Source: Prunus persica (taxonomy: Eukaryota > Streptophyta > Magnoliopsida > Rosales > Rosaceae). From it: 64,000 bases of DNA. Numbering within the stretch: position 1 is the first letter of the stretch; each line of letters begins with the position of its first letter. The position numbers and the translations under genes are program-made. The notes beneath the pieces are model-generated. The model made no database searches. It saw only the letters and a program-made list of their open reading frames with translations, and was not told the origin of the DNA. Positions 35,932 through 47,853 of the stretch are shown one piece after another. The stretch is from assembly GCF_000346465.2 (NCBI RefSeq), contig NC_034015.1, positions 10,371,867-10,435,866 on the forward strand, written 5' to 3'.

Positions 35932-37081
35932 GGGATCAGCCACTGCAGAGACTAGATCAGTAGCCAACCTGTTAGCTGGTAATGGAAGCTTTGGCAAGAT
36001 GTTACTTAAAAGTGTTTGCAAAACCAACTAGCTTGGTAGCTAAATAATCCGCAGCTCAACCTAATTAATCAGTCGAAGTCAAGATTAATTAGTTTTTCTT
36101 TTAATCAAACGACCCCGTTATTATCTTGCAGAGTCCCACCTGTAACTCTCGGTAATCATACGATGACAAAACGATTTGTTTACTTTTATATGAACTTTTT
36201 TTATTTTCTCTCGTAAATGGAATCTTTTATTCTTGTTTAATGACAACTTGTTTGATTTTCAAGTATAAAAAGATAGTGTGGAACATGAACTCATACATTA
36301 TTTATTAAACAGAGATCTAGAAGACTTGAATCTTTAGCACGACTTGAATATAAATGGTGTACACTATATTAAATTTATACGGATTATTTTCACAGCAAAT
36401 CAATGTCAAACCGGCTCTGAATTCATCAATATCATTGAGTTTACCATGCTTGTTCCAAGCAATTTCGCTCCGAGTCCATACGGGGAAGGAAGCATTTGAT
36501 TACTGGAAGATTTAACAATGGCAAGGTTCCCTCAGACAATTTTATCGGTATATCTTTAATTTATTCATTTCGATAAAAACCAGCTGAACTGAATCAGAAC
36601 CCTCTCTGCATCTCGATACTGAACAAGTAAAATAATAAAGGAAACAAAAATACAGAAAATGTTGGGCTTAAAAATGCAAGCCAACTACAATAATAACCTT
36701 CATTAACAAGAAAAACACCTGTGATAACCAGAATACAAAAACCCCATAGCCATAGGCCGTGTAATCGTGGAAACCAAATGATAATTCATACCTGATAAAA
36801 GCCCAATTTCGCTCCTTGTCCTTGGAAGACAGCATATACGACTACAATGTAAATCATATTTCAAAATTAAACATGAAATTCAAACATTATATGACAAAAT
36901 GACATTTCATTATGGTGGAAACCCAGACAGGGAGGAAATCTTTTGTTAAGCCTATCTCTCAAAGAAAAAGGAAAACACAAGATCAAATTGTCATTCTGTT
37001 GTTAGTCCTACTATACACAACTTGAAACTCTTGAAGGTATTTCGAAAAAAAAAATAACGATTTTTTCGATATAGCTGGATC
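35932..37081. other. Intergenic: TNL-D upstream region and lectin kinase 3' flank
   Basis: 35940-36540 aligns in blocks with the upstream regions of TNL-A and TNL-B and holds the presumed TNL-D promoter. At 36516 and at 18229 both copies keep the segment gatttaacaatggcaag on the plus strand. 36600-37081 is probably 3' UTR and flank of the lectin kinase. No further gene is seen. Confidence 0.5.
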
Positions 37082-39340
37082 CTATGGCTCCTCTTCTTCC
37101 TCAAGTGGCCCATTACAACCAAATGGGGGCGGAGGTGGATCAACACTCAATGTGCCCTCCAACACCTTAACCACCTCTCTCATTGAAGGTCTTCGGCGTT
37201 CATCAATTTGGAGACACCAAAATGCAATTCTTAAAGAACGTTCCAGCTCTTGCAGATTAAACCCACCACTTATTCTTTTATCTACTACATTCTCTGGACG
37301 CCCTTCCATCCACTCTTTGTATGCCCACTCACAAAGGTCCCCAACTCCTCTGCACCCACTTACCAATACTAACACCATCTTGCCAAAATCCTCTACATCC
37401 CTCTCCGCAGAAGAGCACGATGCCTCGCTGACTACTTTCCCAAGTCCAAATTCAGTCACCTTGGCCTCTAAGTTTTCCTCCAATACCACATTCTCGCATT
37501 TCAAGTTTCCATGGCTCATAAATTCCCTACAGCTTGTGTGTAGATAACAAATAGCCCTTGCCACGCTTAAACATATATCAAATCTCTTTCCCCAAGTCAG
37601 CTTCTTACATAATTTAAGATCTTCTATATATTTCTCCACAGAACCATTCTTGGCATATTCATAGACTAGAAATCTGTGATCTAACTCACAACAGTAGCCC
37701 TGCAGTTTCACAAGGTTTTTGTGATGAATGCTTCCTATCTTTGAAACTGCACTCCGGTATTTTCTTTCTTCTATGGTTATATTCAGATCTTTGATTGCAA
37801 CTGGCTTTTTATTTGGAAGAACACCTTTGAACATCTTTGGCCCAATCTGATGCTTAAAGTTCTCTGTAAGCTCCTCAATTTCAGAGAAGGATAACACAAT
37901 CAAACCATTTGAGTTGGGGCTGGTATAAGCAAAAGCGGCTTTCTTTCTATCCAAATTTCTTCTTCTGAAGAACCAGAAACCAAGTGCCAATTGAACTAAA
38001 ACAAAGACAACGAACATTCCTGAGGCTACTCCGATTACACAAGGGAAACAAAACTTATGAGACTGCTCGAGTGGAGAAGAGGAGGTCGTCACATGATTGG
38101 GATTTACAGCTAATGGATATGCACACATCTTCACAAAAGATACTGAACTTAGTGAAGGGTCTGAATAGCCAGTAACATACTGCGTTCTCTTCATTAAGCA
38201 CCGTGCAGTTCCATCATTTGAGAAGGTTGCAGCTGTACAAGATGGGTCATTCAGGCACAAATTCTTACATTCCTGTAAACTAACTTTGGCAACTAAATCA
38301 TCAGTTGGTGGATACATTCCATACAGGAAAGTATGCATATATTTAAGCATGTCAGAACCAGAGTCACATGGATGATTTGGAATCAAACATCTGGAAATGG
38401 ATTCATTTGTATGCTTAAACGGGCATTCGCAATCAGGGGACCCAGATTCAGTAAAGACACAGATGCCATGTTGGCCACAGGTTGCAAAGACATTGCACTG
38501 GTTCTCAACAGCCTGCCAGACTGGTCTCCATGACTTTGAAGGCTCTACCCATGAGTATAACCGGAGATTACCATCAACATCTAGCCTAAGAAACCTGTAA
38601 CTAACAGAGTCATTGTGATCTTCTCCAAACAGTGACCAAACAGGTTTCAAGTTCTGGTCGCGGAGTTGTAGGGCTCCATCAGAGGTGAGGAAAGCACTGA
38701 GGTTCGAACTAGAAGGGCTTCCACTTGTCCAATAGATGACATGACTTTCCCATCGCAGTTGCAACTGACCAGAAGCATTCATGAAAAGAGTGTAGTAACT
38801 GGACACAGAATTCTTGCTTGCAGCCCGGAGTGTTTGAAACATAGAGAAGTTCTGTCCAGGAAGAAGTGTGTCAGAAGGTGTATCAAAACTTTGCCAAACA
38901 ATATGTTTCTCTTTATTCAATAGGACAAGATTTCCATTGTCATTCAGAGCAGCTGAAACAACAGACAACTGCCTTGTTTTACTGCTCCATATCACTCCCT
39001 TCAAGGAATCGAATAAAATTAGTTCACCATCCTGGGTCAGTTGGGCATAAGAATTGTTACCAAGAATAAGATCAGCTCCAGCAATCCACACCACAATTTG
39101 TTTATCAAGCGGAATAGACTTTGAATTGGAACGGATCCCAACACTATAGTTTGGCTCATCTAGACTGTTAAAAAATCCAAATGCAAAATCACCATTTGGA
39201 GAGACCCACATGTCTTTATCAACTATAGAAAGTTTTGAATCCAAGGGAATCTCTGAAGCGCCAAGAGAATGTAGCAGGAACCCAGCAAAGATACATAGCA
39301 AGAAACACAATTTGAGGAGATATCTGTCCTGTTCAGGCAT
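37082..39340 (-). CDS. SD3-1: G-type lectin S-receptor-like kinase, SD3-1 type, probable pseudokinase
   Basis: A single intronless frame of 752 aa from ATG 39340 to TAG 37082-37084. In order: signal peptide (about 1-28, hydrophobic LCFLLCIFAGFLL), bulb-type lectin domain (about 35-160, with VWIAG, NGNLVLL and VWQSFDTP), a second lectin-like region, an EGF-like cysteine cluster (CNVFATCGQHGIC), a PAN-like cysteine domain (about 325-410), a transmembrane segment (about 430-455) and a kinase domain (about 490-735). The kinase keeps the VAIK lysine. However, the glycine loop is degenerate (IGPKMFKG), the HRD site reads SHGNLKCEN with no catalytic Asp, and DFG reads EFG. It ends in a proline and glutamate tail. 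It is a plasma-membrane receptor-like protein, probably a non-catalytic signalling partner. Length and domain order fit Arabidopsis SD3-1 (At2g41890). Confidence 0.93.
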   Translation of the reverse strand: MPEQDRYLLKLCFLLCIFAGFLLHSLGASEIPLDSKLSIVDKDMWVSPNGDFAFGFFNSLDEPNYSVGIRSNSKSIPLDKQIVVWIAGADLILGNNSYAQLTQDGELILFDSLKGVIWSSKTRQLSVVSAALNDNGNLVLLNKEKHIVWQSFDTPSDTLLPGQNFSMFQTLRAASKNSVSSYYTLFMNASGQLQLRWESHVIYWTSGSPSSSNLSAFLTSDGALQLRDQNLKPVWSLFGEDHNDSVSYRFLRLDVDGNLRLYSWVEPSKSWRPVWQAVENQCNVFATCGQHGICVFTESGSPDCECPFKHTNESISRCLIPNHPCDSGSDMLKYMHTFLYGMYPPTDDLVAKVSLQECKNLCLNDPSCTAATFSNDGTARCLMKRTQYVTGYSDPSLSSVSFVKMCAYPLAVNPNHVTTSSSPLEQSHKFCFPCVIGVASGMFVVFVLVQLALGFWFFRRRNLDRKKAAFAYTSPNSNGLIVLSFSEIEELTENFKHQIGPKMFKGVLPNKKPVAIKDLNITIEERKYRSAVSKIGSIHHKNLVKLQGYCCELDHRFLVYEYAKNGSVEKYIEDLKLCKKLTWGKRFDICLSVARAICYLHTSCREFMSHGNLKCENVVLEENLEAKVTEFGLGKVVSEASCSSAERDVEDFGKMVLVLVSGCRGVGDLCEWAYKEWMEGRPENVVDKRISGGFNLQELERSLRIAFWCLQIDERRRPSMREVVKVLEGTLSVDPPPPPFGCNGPLEEEEEP

Positions 39341-40960
39341 ATCTGAATATGCTTACAGATCCTACAAAAAAACAATAAATGAGTACTTTGCCTTTGAATC
39401 AAAGTGGGAAAAGATATATGCACATTTTCCTTTGAGTAATTTGCTGTAAAGGACACAAGTATATATGGAGATTACAATAAACTATATTCGGCTATAATTG
39501 GGGTCGACCCACGAAAGGTGGAGTGTAATACAAATAAGGTAAGATACAATTGCTAAAGTAACGGAATTTTATTCCTAACAATGCCTGCCATTAAGTACTG
39601 AATCACTAGGAAATTTAAGAGTAGAAATATAGAAGCATGTGAAGAAAAAAAAAAAGGTTGGCTAGTTCCAACCTTTTCAAGACTAAGCCCACTGCAAAGT
39701 TAAAATGGCAGGAATAAAGACAACTCAGAGACAGAGAAAGAAAAAGAAAATCTTAGGCATTGGATAGATTTCAATGTTTCTAGGCCAAATGAAGACTGAA
39801 GTTCAAAACTTTCTACCATAAGCTCAAAGAAACAACAACCAAAATGAATTTCCTACAATTCCAGAAAGAACAGAATATTCAGAATTCAGTACCTGAAAAA
39901 ACAGTCTAAATCCCAGAAATTCAAAAAACCGGTGTGGATTGCCACCATGACCATCTCAGAAACATCCCATTATTATTTCTAAGGGCCATAAGAAGATTGA
40001 CATGCGAGCAGTCAATATTTGTAGAATCAAACAGAGATTGACTAAGTGATTGAGGCAGGAGAACGAAGTGACAAAAAATGAGCTGTAAAGGAGTTAAAAA
40101 TTGGAATTTTAGGGGATTATAAAGTGGGCGTTGAATTGATTCCTGGATAAATGGGACCCAAATTAGGCAAGGCAATCACTTTCAGGGCTTAAAAGGTTAA
40201 AGACGCTGGACAATGATGCTGCAGATACATCATCTCTGAATATTAAAAAGATGATAAATGTAGGAAATCTACAAAACCACAAACTACACAAGAAATTCAG
40301 AAATCTGCACCCAAAAAATACAAGAAATTGAGAAAACCCCATTTCTGGAACAAGCTTCTTCTATGGATTAAAACCATAGATTGGCAGCAACTAAAACAAA
40401 TATGAAATGGGTTTGTTTCTCACTTATACTATGACTGAGTGAGATTTGGAAAAGAAAAAAATGAAACTTTAAACATTTACTAACCAGCTTATCTCCAAGT
40501 AGAATCATTCCAGGATGACTGCCTCCTAAAAAAATTCAAAATTTTGCTTGAAGAAGGATTTTACTTCTTTTCCTGGAAAGCTTTTCATGGGCTACTTTTC
40601 CTAGAGGACCCAAAGACAGAAACTTTTACACTGAAAACAGACAATGGGTTCTTCTTGAACAGTTGAAGAAATGAAAACCAGGGGCCAAAAGCTGTGTGGA
40701 TAAGAGAGAAGAAGTGGGGCAGACTGAGAGTAGGCAATGGGTTGAAAAGGAGAAGGATTGGGATGAAGCTGCTTAAACTGAAAGCATTCTACTGAAGAAA
40801 AGTGAGAAATTGGAAGGTGGGGGTTTGATGTAGCCGGAGATGGTGACAAATAGTCGCCGGAGAAGAGGCAGAGTAACCATATTGGTAAAGAAAGACTGAG
40901 GAGAATTGTATGGTAGTGAGTGAAAGCAAAGATTTTGGATACTAAAAGGGTTTTCAGGAT
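39341..40960 (-). other. 5' leader and intron region of the lectin kinase
   Basis: A good acceptor (tttttttgtag) ends at about 39364, 24 bp upstream of the ATG. A matching donor (cag then gtactg) lies at about 39892, so a 5'-UTR intron of roughly 530 bp is likely. Gene-like, less AT-rich sequence with cttctccggcg-type words near 40840-40870 could be the first exon. The transcript start is not determined. Confidence 0.4.
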
Positions 40961-41093
40961 TAATTGTTTCTTTTTCTTTTTTTAAAAAGTAAACAAACAT
41001 TTACGCATGGCCAAAAAAAAAAGAGTAAAAAGTTACACTGACTTTACTTGGCTTCATTCAAATAAAGAATATGTTAACCAGTGAAAATTCAGT

Positions 41094-41115
41094 GGTCAAC
41101 GTAAGGACTTTGACC
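41094..41115. promoter_or_regulatory. Inverted pair of W-box cores
   Basis: GGTCAA at 41094-41099 and TTGACC at 41110-41115 face each other, 10 bp apart. Such pairs are typical binding places for WRKY dimers. They lie about 1.75 kb upstream of the lectin kinase ATG and near its presumed transcript start. Confidence 0.4.
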
Positions 41116-41348
41116 ACCTACTATTAGTGAGATGCGAAGATTAAGACGGCTCGAGTGACGACGGAGAGGAAGAGCACTAGAAGGATTGGAAAAGTAATCT
41201 TTGGTTGATATTGGCTAATAAGTTTACAAGTGTATTGCATATGAATTGAGCTATCTTTCTATTAAGGAGTCGGTGCCCTTTTACCTTCTATTTATAGAGG
41301 TACATGGGATATTTCTAGAGTTGTCTAGAGCGGCTCGGCTTATTGAGC

Positions 41349-42185
41349 CGATCACGTCAGTCCTGATTGCTCGTTGTGTCTGAATTGAGGACCAGTAGGA
41401 TGCAGCTACTTAGCCGTTAGGAATACCTTATACTGTTTATGTGGGAACCAAATTCTAGCAAAACCCTAGGTCAAATATTTCCTTCTATTTGGAGATTATT
41501 TGACCTAATTGGGAGTTACTCAATTTAATTGGGAGTTACCTGATTTAATTGGGATTGATTTTATTCCTACCTTAATTAGGGATTTGATTTAAATCAAATC
41601 CCTAATTAAGCCAATCTCGCTAAATCATGGAAGAATAATTCTTTTCCATATGCGAAATTATTCCTCTAAAACCCTAGCCTCCGAGATCTTTATAAATATA
41701 TGACTACGCACAAGGGTTGAGGTACATCTAAATTCCACTCTGAAACTCTGTAGAAATTATCTTTCACAAACCCTAGCCGTCATACTCTTTCTCTCTCTCA
41801 CACAAGGCTTCGGCCACCACACACTCCTTTGGCAGCCCGGTTCACACTATACATACAACTTTGTACCCCTTCCATTAGCTATTGTTTTCCTACAAACACT
41901 TGAACTAACTTAGGCATCGGAGGGCCTTTGGCCAACACTCCCAATGTGTGGTCCTCTTATTCATATTTATTTTGTAGGGAGAAAGAGACGACGAAGGAGA
42001 AGACAGAATCTTAGACGACTATTCTCATAGGATGAAAATCGCTTCCACAATTTATAGGAGCAATGCACAGAGTAGCCTCTGACTCCTACCACATTACGTC
42101 AGTCCTGATTGCTCGTTGTGTCTGAACTAAGGACCAATGGGATGCTGTCACTTAGCAGTTATGAGTACCTTATGATGTTTATAGG
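41349..42185. repeat. Direct repeat of about 90 bp flanking an LTR-like sequence
   Basis: acgtcagtcctgattgctcg starts at about 41354 and recurs at about 42095, each followed by about 75 bp of similar sequence ending accttat.. tgttta. Between them, 41440-41990 resembles a Ty3/gypsy LTR. It begins tgggaacc and has an inverted aaatcccta/tagggattt pair, a tataaatata box at about 41691, and an end region reading aacttaggcatcggagggcc at about 41907. The whole is a solo LTR or a nested remnant. No protein is encoded. Confidence 0.5.
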
Positions 42186-42480
42186 GGTGATGCACATTGT
42201 AGCCTCTAACTCATGTCATATCACACCTAGGAGTGAATCGCCACCTTATACGTGGAATCGGAGGTGTCTAAGGCGACGGCTCTGAAAGGGCATGTACTCC
42301 TTCTTTAAGACGGGTCTTATCATTGATGTGGCTCTCCCATGACTAAGCGTAGGATAAGTATTCATTCTCGATTAAGTTCTCGAGCTAACGTATCAGTTAA
42401 AAATTTCTGCAACGGGCACGCAAGGGAATCGTGATGACTAACGGTCACTAGTAGTCGACTTGCCTTTGCTCGAGTCATAA

Positions 42481-42947
42481 GAGCATGTCCAGCGCATGCC
42501 ACCAACCCGGGCAAAAGGCCCCCTGCCAGCCTAAAAGACCCTCCAGCGCACGACCTGCAGCCCGGGCAAGCCCTGGGTCCCACCAGCCTGGGCAAGCCCA
42601 AGGGCAGATTTTGCCTGGGCTTCAGCCTAGGGTGCTGATGTCACGCTGACGTCAGCGAGTCAAAAAAATTGAAAAAAATGGAAAAAAATCAAAATCAAAA
42701 TTTTTTAAAAAAAAAATACCAAAAAATTATGGATGTTTTCCCTATAAATACATAACAATTTTATTCACTTTCCCTATAAATACATAACAAATTTATATTT
42801 TGTTCCATATTCTTTTTTTTTTTTCTTGCCTTTGCCCTAACCTTTTGGGGTGGAACCAAAAAATGCAAGGCTGCTACTATTCACATGAATAGTGGCAGCC
42901 CTTACTTGCCATTGCCATTGCCTTAGCCCTTATAGGTGGAGATGCTC
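42481..42947. mobile_element. PIF/Harbinger-type MITE, 467 bp
   Basis: The ends are inverted: gagcatgtcca at 42481 and, reading inward from the right, gagatgctc at 42939-42947 (complement gagcatctccacc). TAA occurs immediately on both sides (42478-42480 and 42948-42950), the 3-bp target duplication of PIF/Harbinger elements. The interior holds a direct repeat of tttccctataaatacataac and no transposase. Confidence 0.8.
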
Positions 42948-45900
42948 TAAGGTCAATGGATTGCTAGTATTTTAGTTAAATTCTAGGAGTTTAGTGGTTG
43001 AACCACAAGCAGATGATTTGTCATTTGTATGACTAGAGCGCCCCTCGTGGTTAGCTCTTTGAAGTTTACTATAAGGCCCGGCCCTACGTAGATAGATATA
43101 GCCACATGTCATGTTTGTATTGGGTAGACCAAGCTCGGTTATTTCCTTACGTCAACATAATATTTTATAGAAAAGAAAAGCACCCAATTCTCTCTTCTTC
43201 TCTTCTTCTTTTTTTTTTCAGTTGCTATGGGAGATAAAAAGAAATGAGGGAAAAGCACCCAGTATATTCCACACGTGAATCCAACTATTTTTGCCATTGT
43301 AAAAAGTTACAGCCTATCTTTTTCTTTAAAATATTCTGCACACTTCTAATATTTTGCATTCCAATGAATCATTTTTTATTTTATTAATTTTCATATGTCT
43401 TTATGGGGGAGATTCTTACGTGCGGCTGTCGGCAACACACTCACATGATATGGACCAACCGTGAGGCTAGGTGTGACCAAAATACATGGGAGCTCTAATC
43501 TTTTGTGAGCATGGTCGCACGGTCCAGGTGGCTGGCTACCGAATTGAAGAATTTCTCGTATTCATGAACAGATATCTCCATCATCATGATTCATTAACCC
43601 CAAAATCTTAAATTTGTAATGATATCAGAAATGCACAGTAGAAAAAGGCATAGTCTCTTAGGAAGAGGAAAATTTCTAATCAAATCTACAAATGATTATA
43701 ATTTGTCCTTTCATATTCATGATGAGTGCAGCCAGCAAACATCAACAAGGAAAAGCACAAAAAGAAAATGGTTACATCAAAAATGAAGACAACGCATAAT
43801 CCACTTATGAACAAAAGTAAATTATGTACCCTCCTCACCTTACCTAAGTGATCAAATGACACAATATTACAAAAACAAAAACACAAAATCATTATTCATC
43901 GACTTCAATAACAAACCCAAAACCCAACGAAAATTGATGAAGAAATTAAAGAACATACCTTTTTAGCAAAATGGTTATTGCTTTAGAGCAGATCCAATCA
44001 ATATGTCAAATTGCTTTACGCTTTTGAAATTGTGTATCCAAAAACCCTGGTACGAAAACCTAGCGAAATGAGTATAACTATAAGATTTTTATTTTTATTT
44101 TTATAGAATAACCATAAGAAAGCTTTTAATTTTCTTATGATTTGCTGAACGGGGGAGAACTAAAAAGGAATGAATTGAAAAAACGTGATATCTTTTAATT
44201 TCACAGATTACTATGTTACCGCGCTTTCCTTTTTCAACTAAGTTGCATTGTTTAGATAATTTTATGAACATATTTCTTTTTAGGAATATTTAAAATTTAA
44301 TCAATTTGCGTCTTTTCTATTTTTAGAAAAAATTAAAAAATGAAATATAAAGTTTCCCCCCAAAATATATCTCATCCCATCGCTGTACACCCCTCTTCTT
44401 CATCCCACTTTAATCCAGAAGCCTCTCATATTCTCATTCTGTCACCTAAATTCTATAACGATTACTTAATTAACAAGGAAAGAACACTTATTTAATGTAT
44501 TTCATTTTTTTTAATAACAAATAATAATCTAAATTACTATAAACTAATCTAATTTATGAAAAAAGATATTCGAACTTAGATGTAAGGGATTGACCTACTG
44601 TTCTAATCAACTGGCGTAAGGATGATTCAAGACGTAGAAAGAAAAAAAAAGGTTAAAAGTTGGGATATGAGGAAGGTGAAATATCTCCTATGTAATGATG
44701 CAATTGATTAAAAAACACAGCAAGCAAAGTGTAGAAAAGCATAGGATCCAAGAATCGAGAGCAGAGAAGTTGATCCGAAATCCTATTAATTATGACGAAA
44801 ATCATAAAACCACGACAAAAACATTGGAGGAGGAGGCCCAGCTGTCCTTCCATGAAGTCAAGCTTTACATGATTAACATAATAGACAACTCACACAGAAG
44901 TCACAGACTCACCCACCCACATCTGATATCGATCAGTTTAAAAGAACAAGAAGATAATCTCCAAGGCCATAACCAAAATATTTTTTTTTTAAAAGAGAGA
45001 GAGAGATTCTCTTCATCTTTTGCTTCTTGCTTTTCTTTGTTCTCAAAAGGCTACAAGAATGCCAAAAAGGCAATAGCTCCATGAGCTGCATGCAGTGCAA
45101 TAAAAATAGCTTTCCTCCACTCTCTGATTCTCCATTGCAATGGACCCACTGAACTTTATATTCTGAGAAAATACTTGAAAAAATTTCATAGGATTTTTCA
45201 AATTTTCAACTCTATCAATAGCTTTGAATGGACCATCAGATACCATAACAAAATGGGCCCCTTCGCGAGACTGAGGGCTTTGAGTTGTTCAACTGCTAAG
45301 CCCGTGATTTCAAAGTTGTGCATCTTCAATAATTCAAATCAATGTCTTCTTCTTCACTAGGGTATATATTTCTTAACTGCTAGATAGAAATTGCGGACGT
45401 GAGTGAAAAATATATCACCGTAATAATTTACAATAAATAAATAAAGTAGGTAGTTCACTATTAATAATTCTGAGGCGTACTTAAATAATTGCGAAACATT
45501 TCTTTAAAAATTTGCTTATTTATCAATTGCAAAAAGAAAAACCAAACTTTTATTGCACAATGATTATTGGAAAAAAAATAAATTGTATGCTAGAATTCTA
45601 TTGTGCTTGTAGATGCAATAATTGTTCAATTAAATTATATAAAGGAGTGCTAGCGATAGGGTTTCAAGACCTACACGAGGGTGGTTCATGCAACATACAA
45701 CACAAGGAATTCATGTGGAGGAAGAGAAAAAAAAGGTTCAGTCTTCACAGAAAAGAGGAAGAAGAATGATGTCACAATTGGAACACAAGGGCTGGTTTTG
45801 AATGTGGATGGATTTTTCATTAGTTTTGGCGCTTTGAACCTTGAATTACATACTCTATATCAATTTTGTAATTTATTAGTTCTGACTGGTTTTGAGAACG

Positions 45901-47853
45901 TTTCTTGTTCAACCCATACACACAGCTCTATAATTGATAATCTTGTTCAATCTAATCATATAACTAGATATTGATTGGTTATGAGAAAACAAAAAAACAA
46001 AAGTCAAGTTGGTTTGAAACTATAATTTCTCATCATATGGAGAAATGGGGGAGAATAAGCAAATGACCCAAGTCGATTACAATAAGAAAACTTCAATTAG
46101 CAAAAATTCAGCCCCAGATTTTTTTAAGAAATCTCTAATAGCACGGTCATTGGGAAAAGGATTTAGTCTACTCCAATGTCTCACAATAACCACATCACCC
46201 TCTCTTCGCACCCCAAGCCCACAACTGATCCAAAAAACCGCAATTTGACTAGTTTGACGTGTGGTATGCGATGCATGCCATGGTGAAGAAAATATCAGCA
46301 GAGCTTCAGGAAGATGAGGGACGAGATGTATTGTTAGTTGTCACTACATTCAGGGAGCATTTTAATGGTAATATGTGTGTGTAATGGTGTGAGTATTTGT
46401 TAGTTGAGTCTCCTCTCACTGGAAAACTTGTGTACTGAAAATATGCATTGCATTTTTACTCATACAATTCTGTCTTTTAAGTACCCCAACTGTCTTAACA
46501 ATTTCTCCCAAACTAACCAACAATCCAACCAACTCTGCCACATCACAAGCTGACTCAGTCAACCTATTAAACCGAGAATTGAAACTGGTTCATATATCCT
46601 TTCTTTCTATTTCTCTCGTCACGTAATTAGGTAATTTTTTTCTCCATTAAACCAATCACCCATAATACTCATTCTTTTTCTTTTTCTTTGGCCAGCATCA
46701 TACTTACTTATGGCTAGTCATAGACGGTCATTTAAATTTTGATCATCTTCACCTTACTAAACCTGTCACTTCTTCAGAACTTGCATTGCTAACTTCTCTA
46801 TGTCTTGAAATTGTTCAGTGTTGCATTGCTAACTTCTTTATTTTTTTACTACATAAATTATATTTACAAGTACCAGAGAAATAAAACCACTTGAAAATAA
46901 CACACATTCTAGAATCATCAACACCTAATCATATTAGTGATATGAATTTACTGCTATACAAAAATTGATTAAATGATTTCACATTAGATGGGCCATATCT
47001 GGTACAGGCTTCTGCTTGGGCCCAGACCCATACAGTGCTGCAAGACCCATGTATATCTGTTCTTTTTCTTCTTCTTTTTTATTGTTGGCATTTTTTGGGC
47101 AGGCAAAGACCCACATTTGTATTTATTTATTTTCTTCTGGTTTTTAGTTTGTCAAAGTTAGGAAAGGAATGAGTTTTTTTTTTTCCATACACACACTACC
47201 AAAGTGTTTGAATCTAAAATCACTCATCTGCAAGTTAATGCTCATTTTAACCGAACTAAACCCTATTAGCCTAATTTTATATTAGTTGGAAAGTGGTAAT
47301 TTGCTCCATATACCAACCCAAAACCTTTTCTTTTTTTTTTTTAATCAAAATTTTAAAAAAAGAATAATACATCAATTGAATCTCGACCGTCTATGCAACG
47401 ACGATTAAATAAGTGTCATATCCATGATGGAATGGAGAACCCACTTTGGTCCCCATTATAGGGTGCCAACATATAGAGCATAGAGCCGGCCAAATTTCCA
47501 TGTCATATTCCTACTAAAAAATTGAGGTGTTTAATTAAGAGTATTTTTGGCATTTGGCCAACCCACCAAATTAACAGGTCCTTTTCTTTTGTGGGGGCAT
47601 CTTTGTTTGGTCTCTTTGTTGATGGACTTGGCCGATTTAGAGACAAATTAAAAGGGAGCGATCTTAGCCCTACAAAACCCAAATCTCCAAAGTAAATTTC
47701 GGGACCATATTCTTATCTATAACAAATCACAAATGCAAGTCGCTTTCACGTCCACATCTCATAACCGAGGAAGCACATACAGACATCTTAATTACCAATT
47801 GGATAATAAATCTAATGAAATATTGTATTTGATAAATTTATTATTAAAAAAAA
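42948..47853. other. Gene-poor AT-rich intergenic region
   Basis: I see no gene here. Short open frames lack family motifs and codon character. A weak inverted repeat at about 43410-43556 (gagattctt ... agaatttctc) may be another MITE. GA-rich and poly-T tracts are scattered (for example 43188-43218, 44640-44650). Confidence 0.5.
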
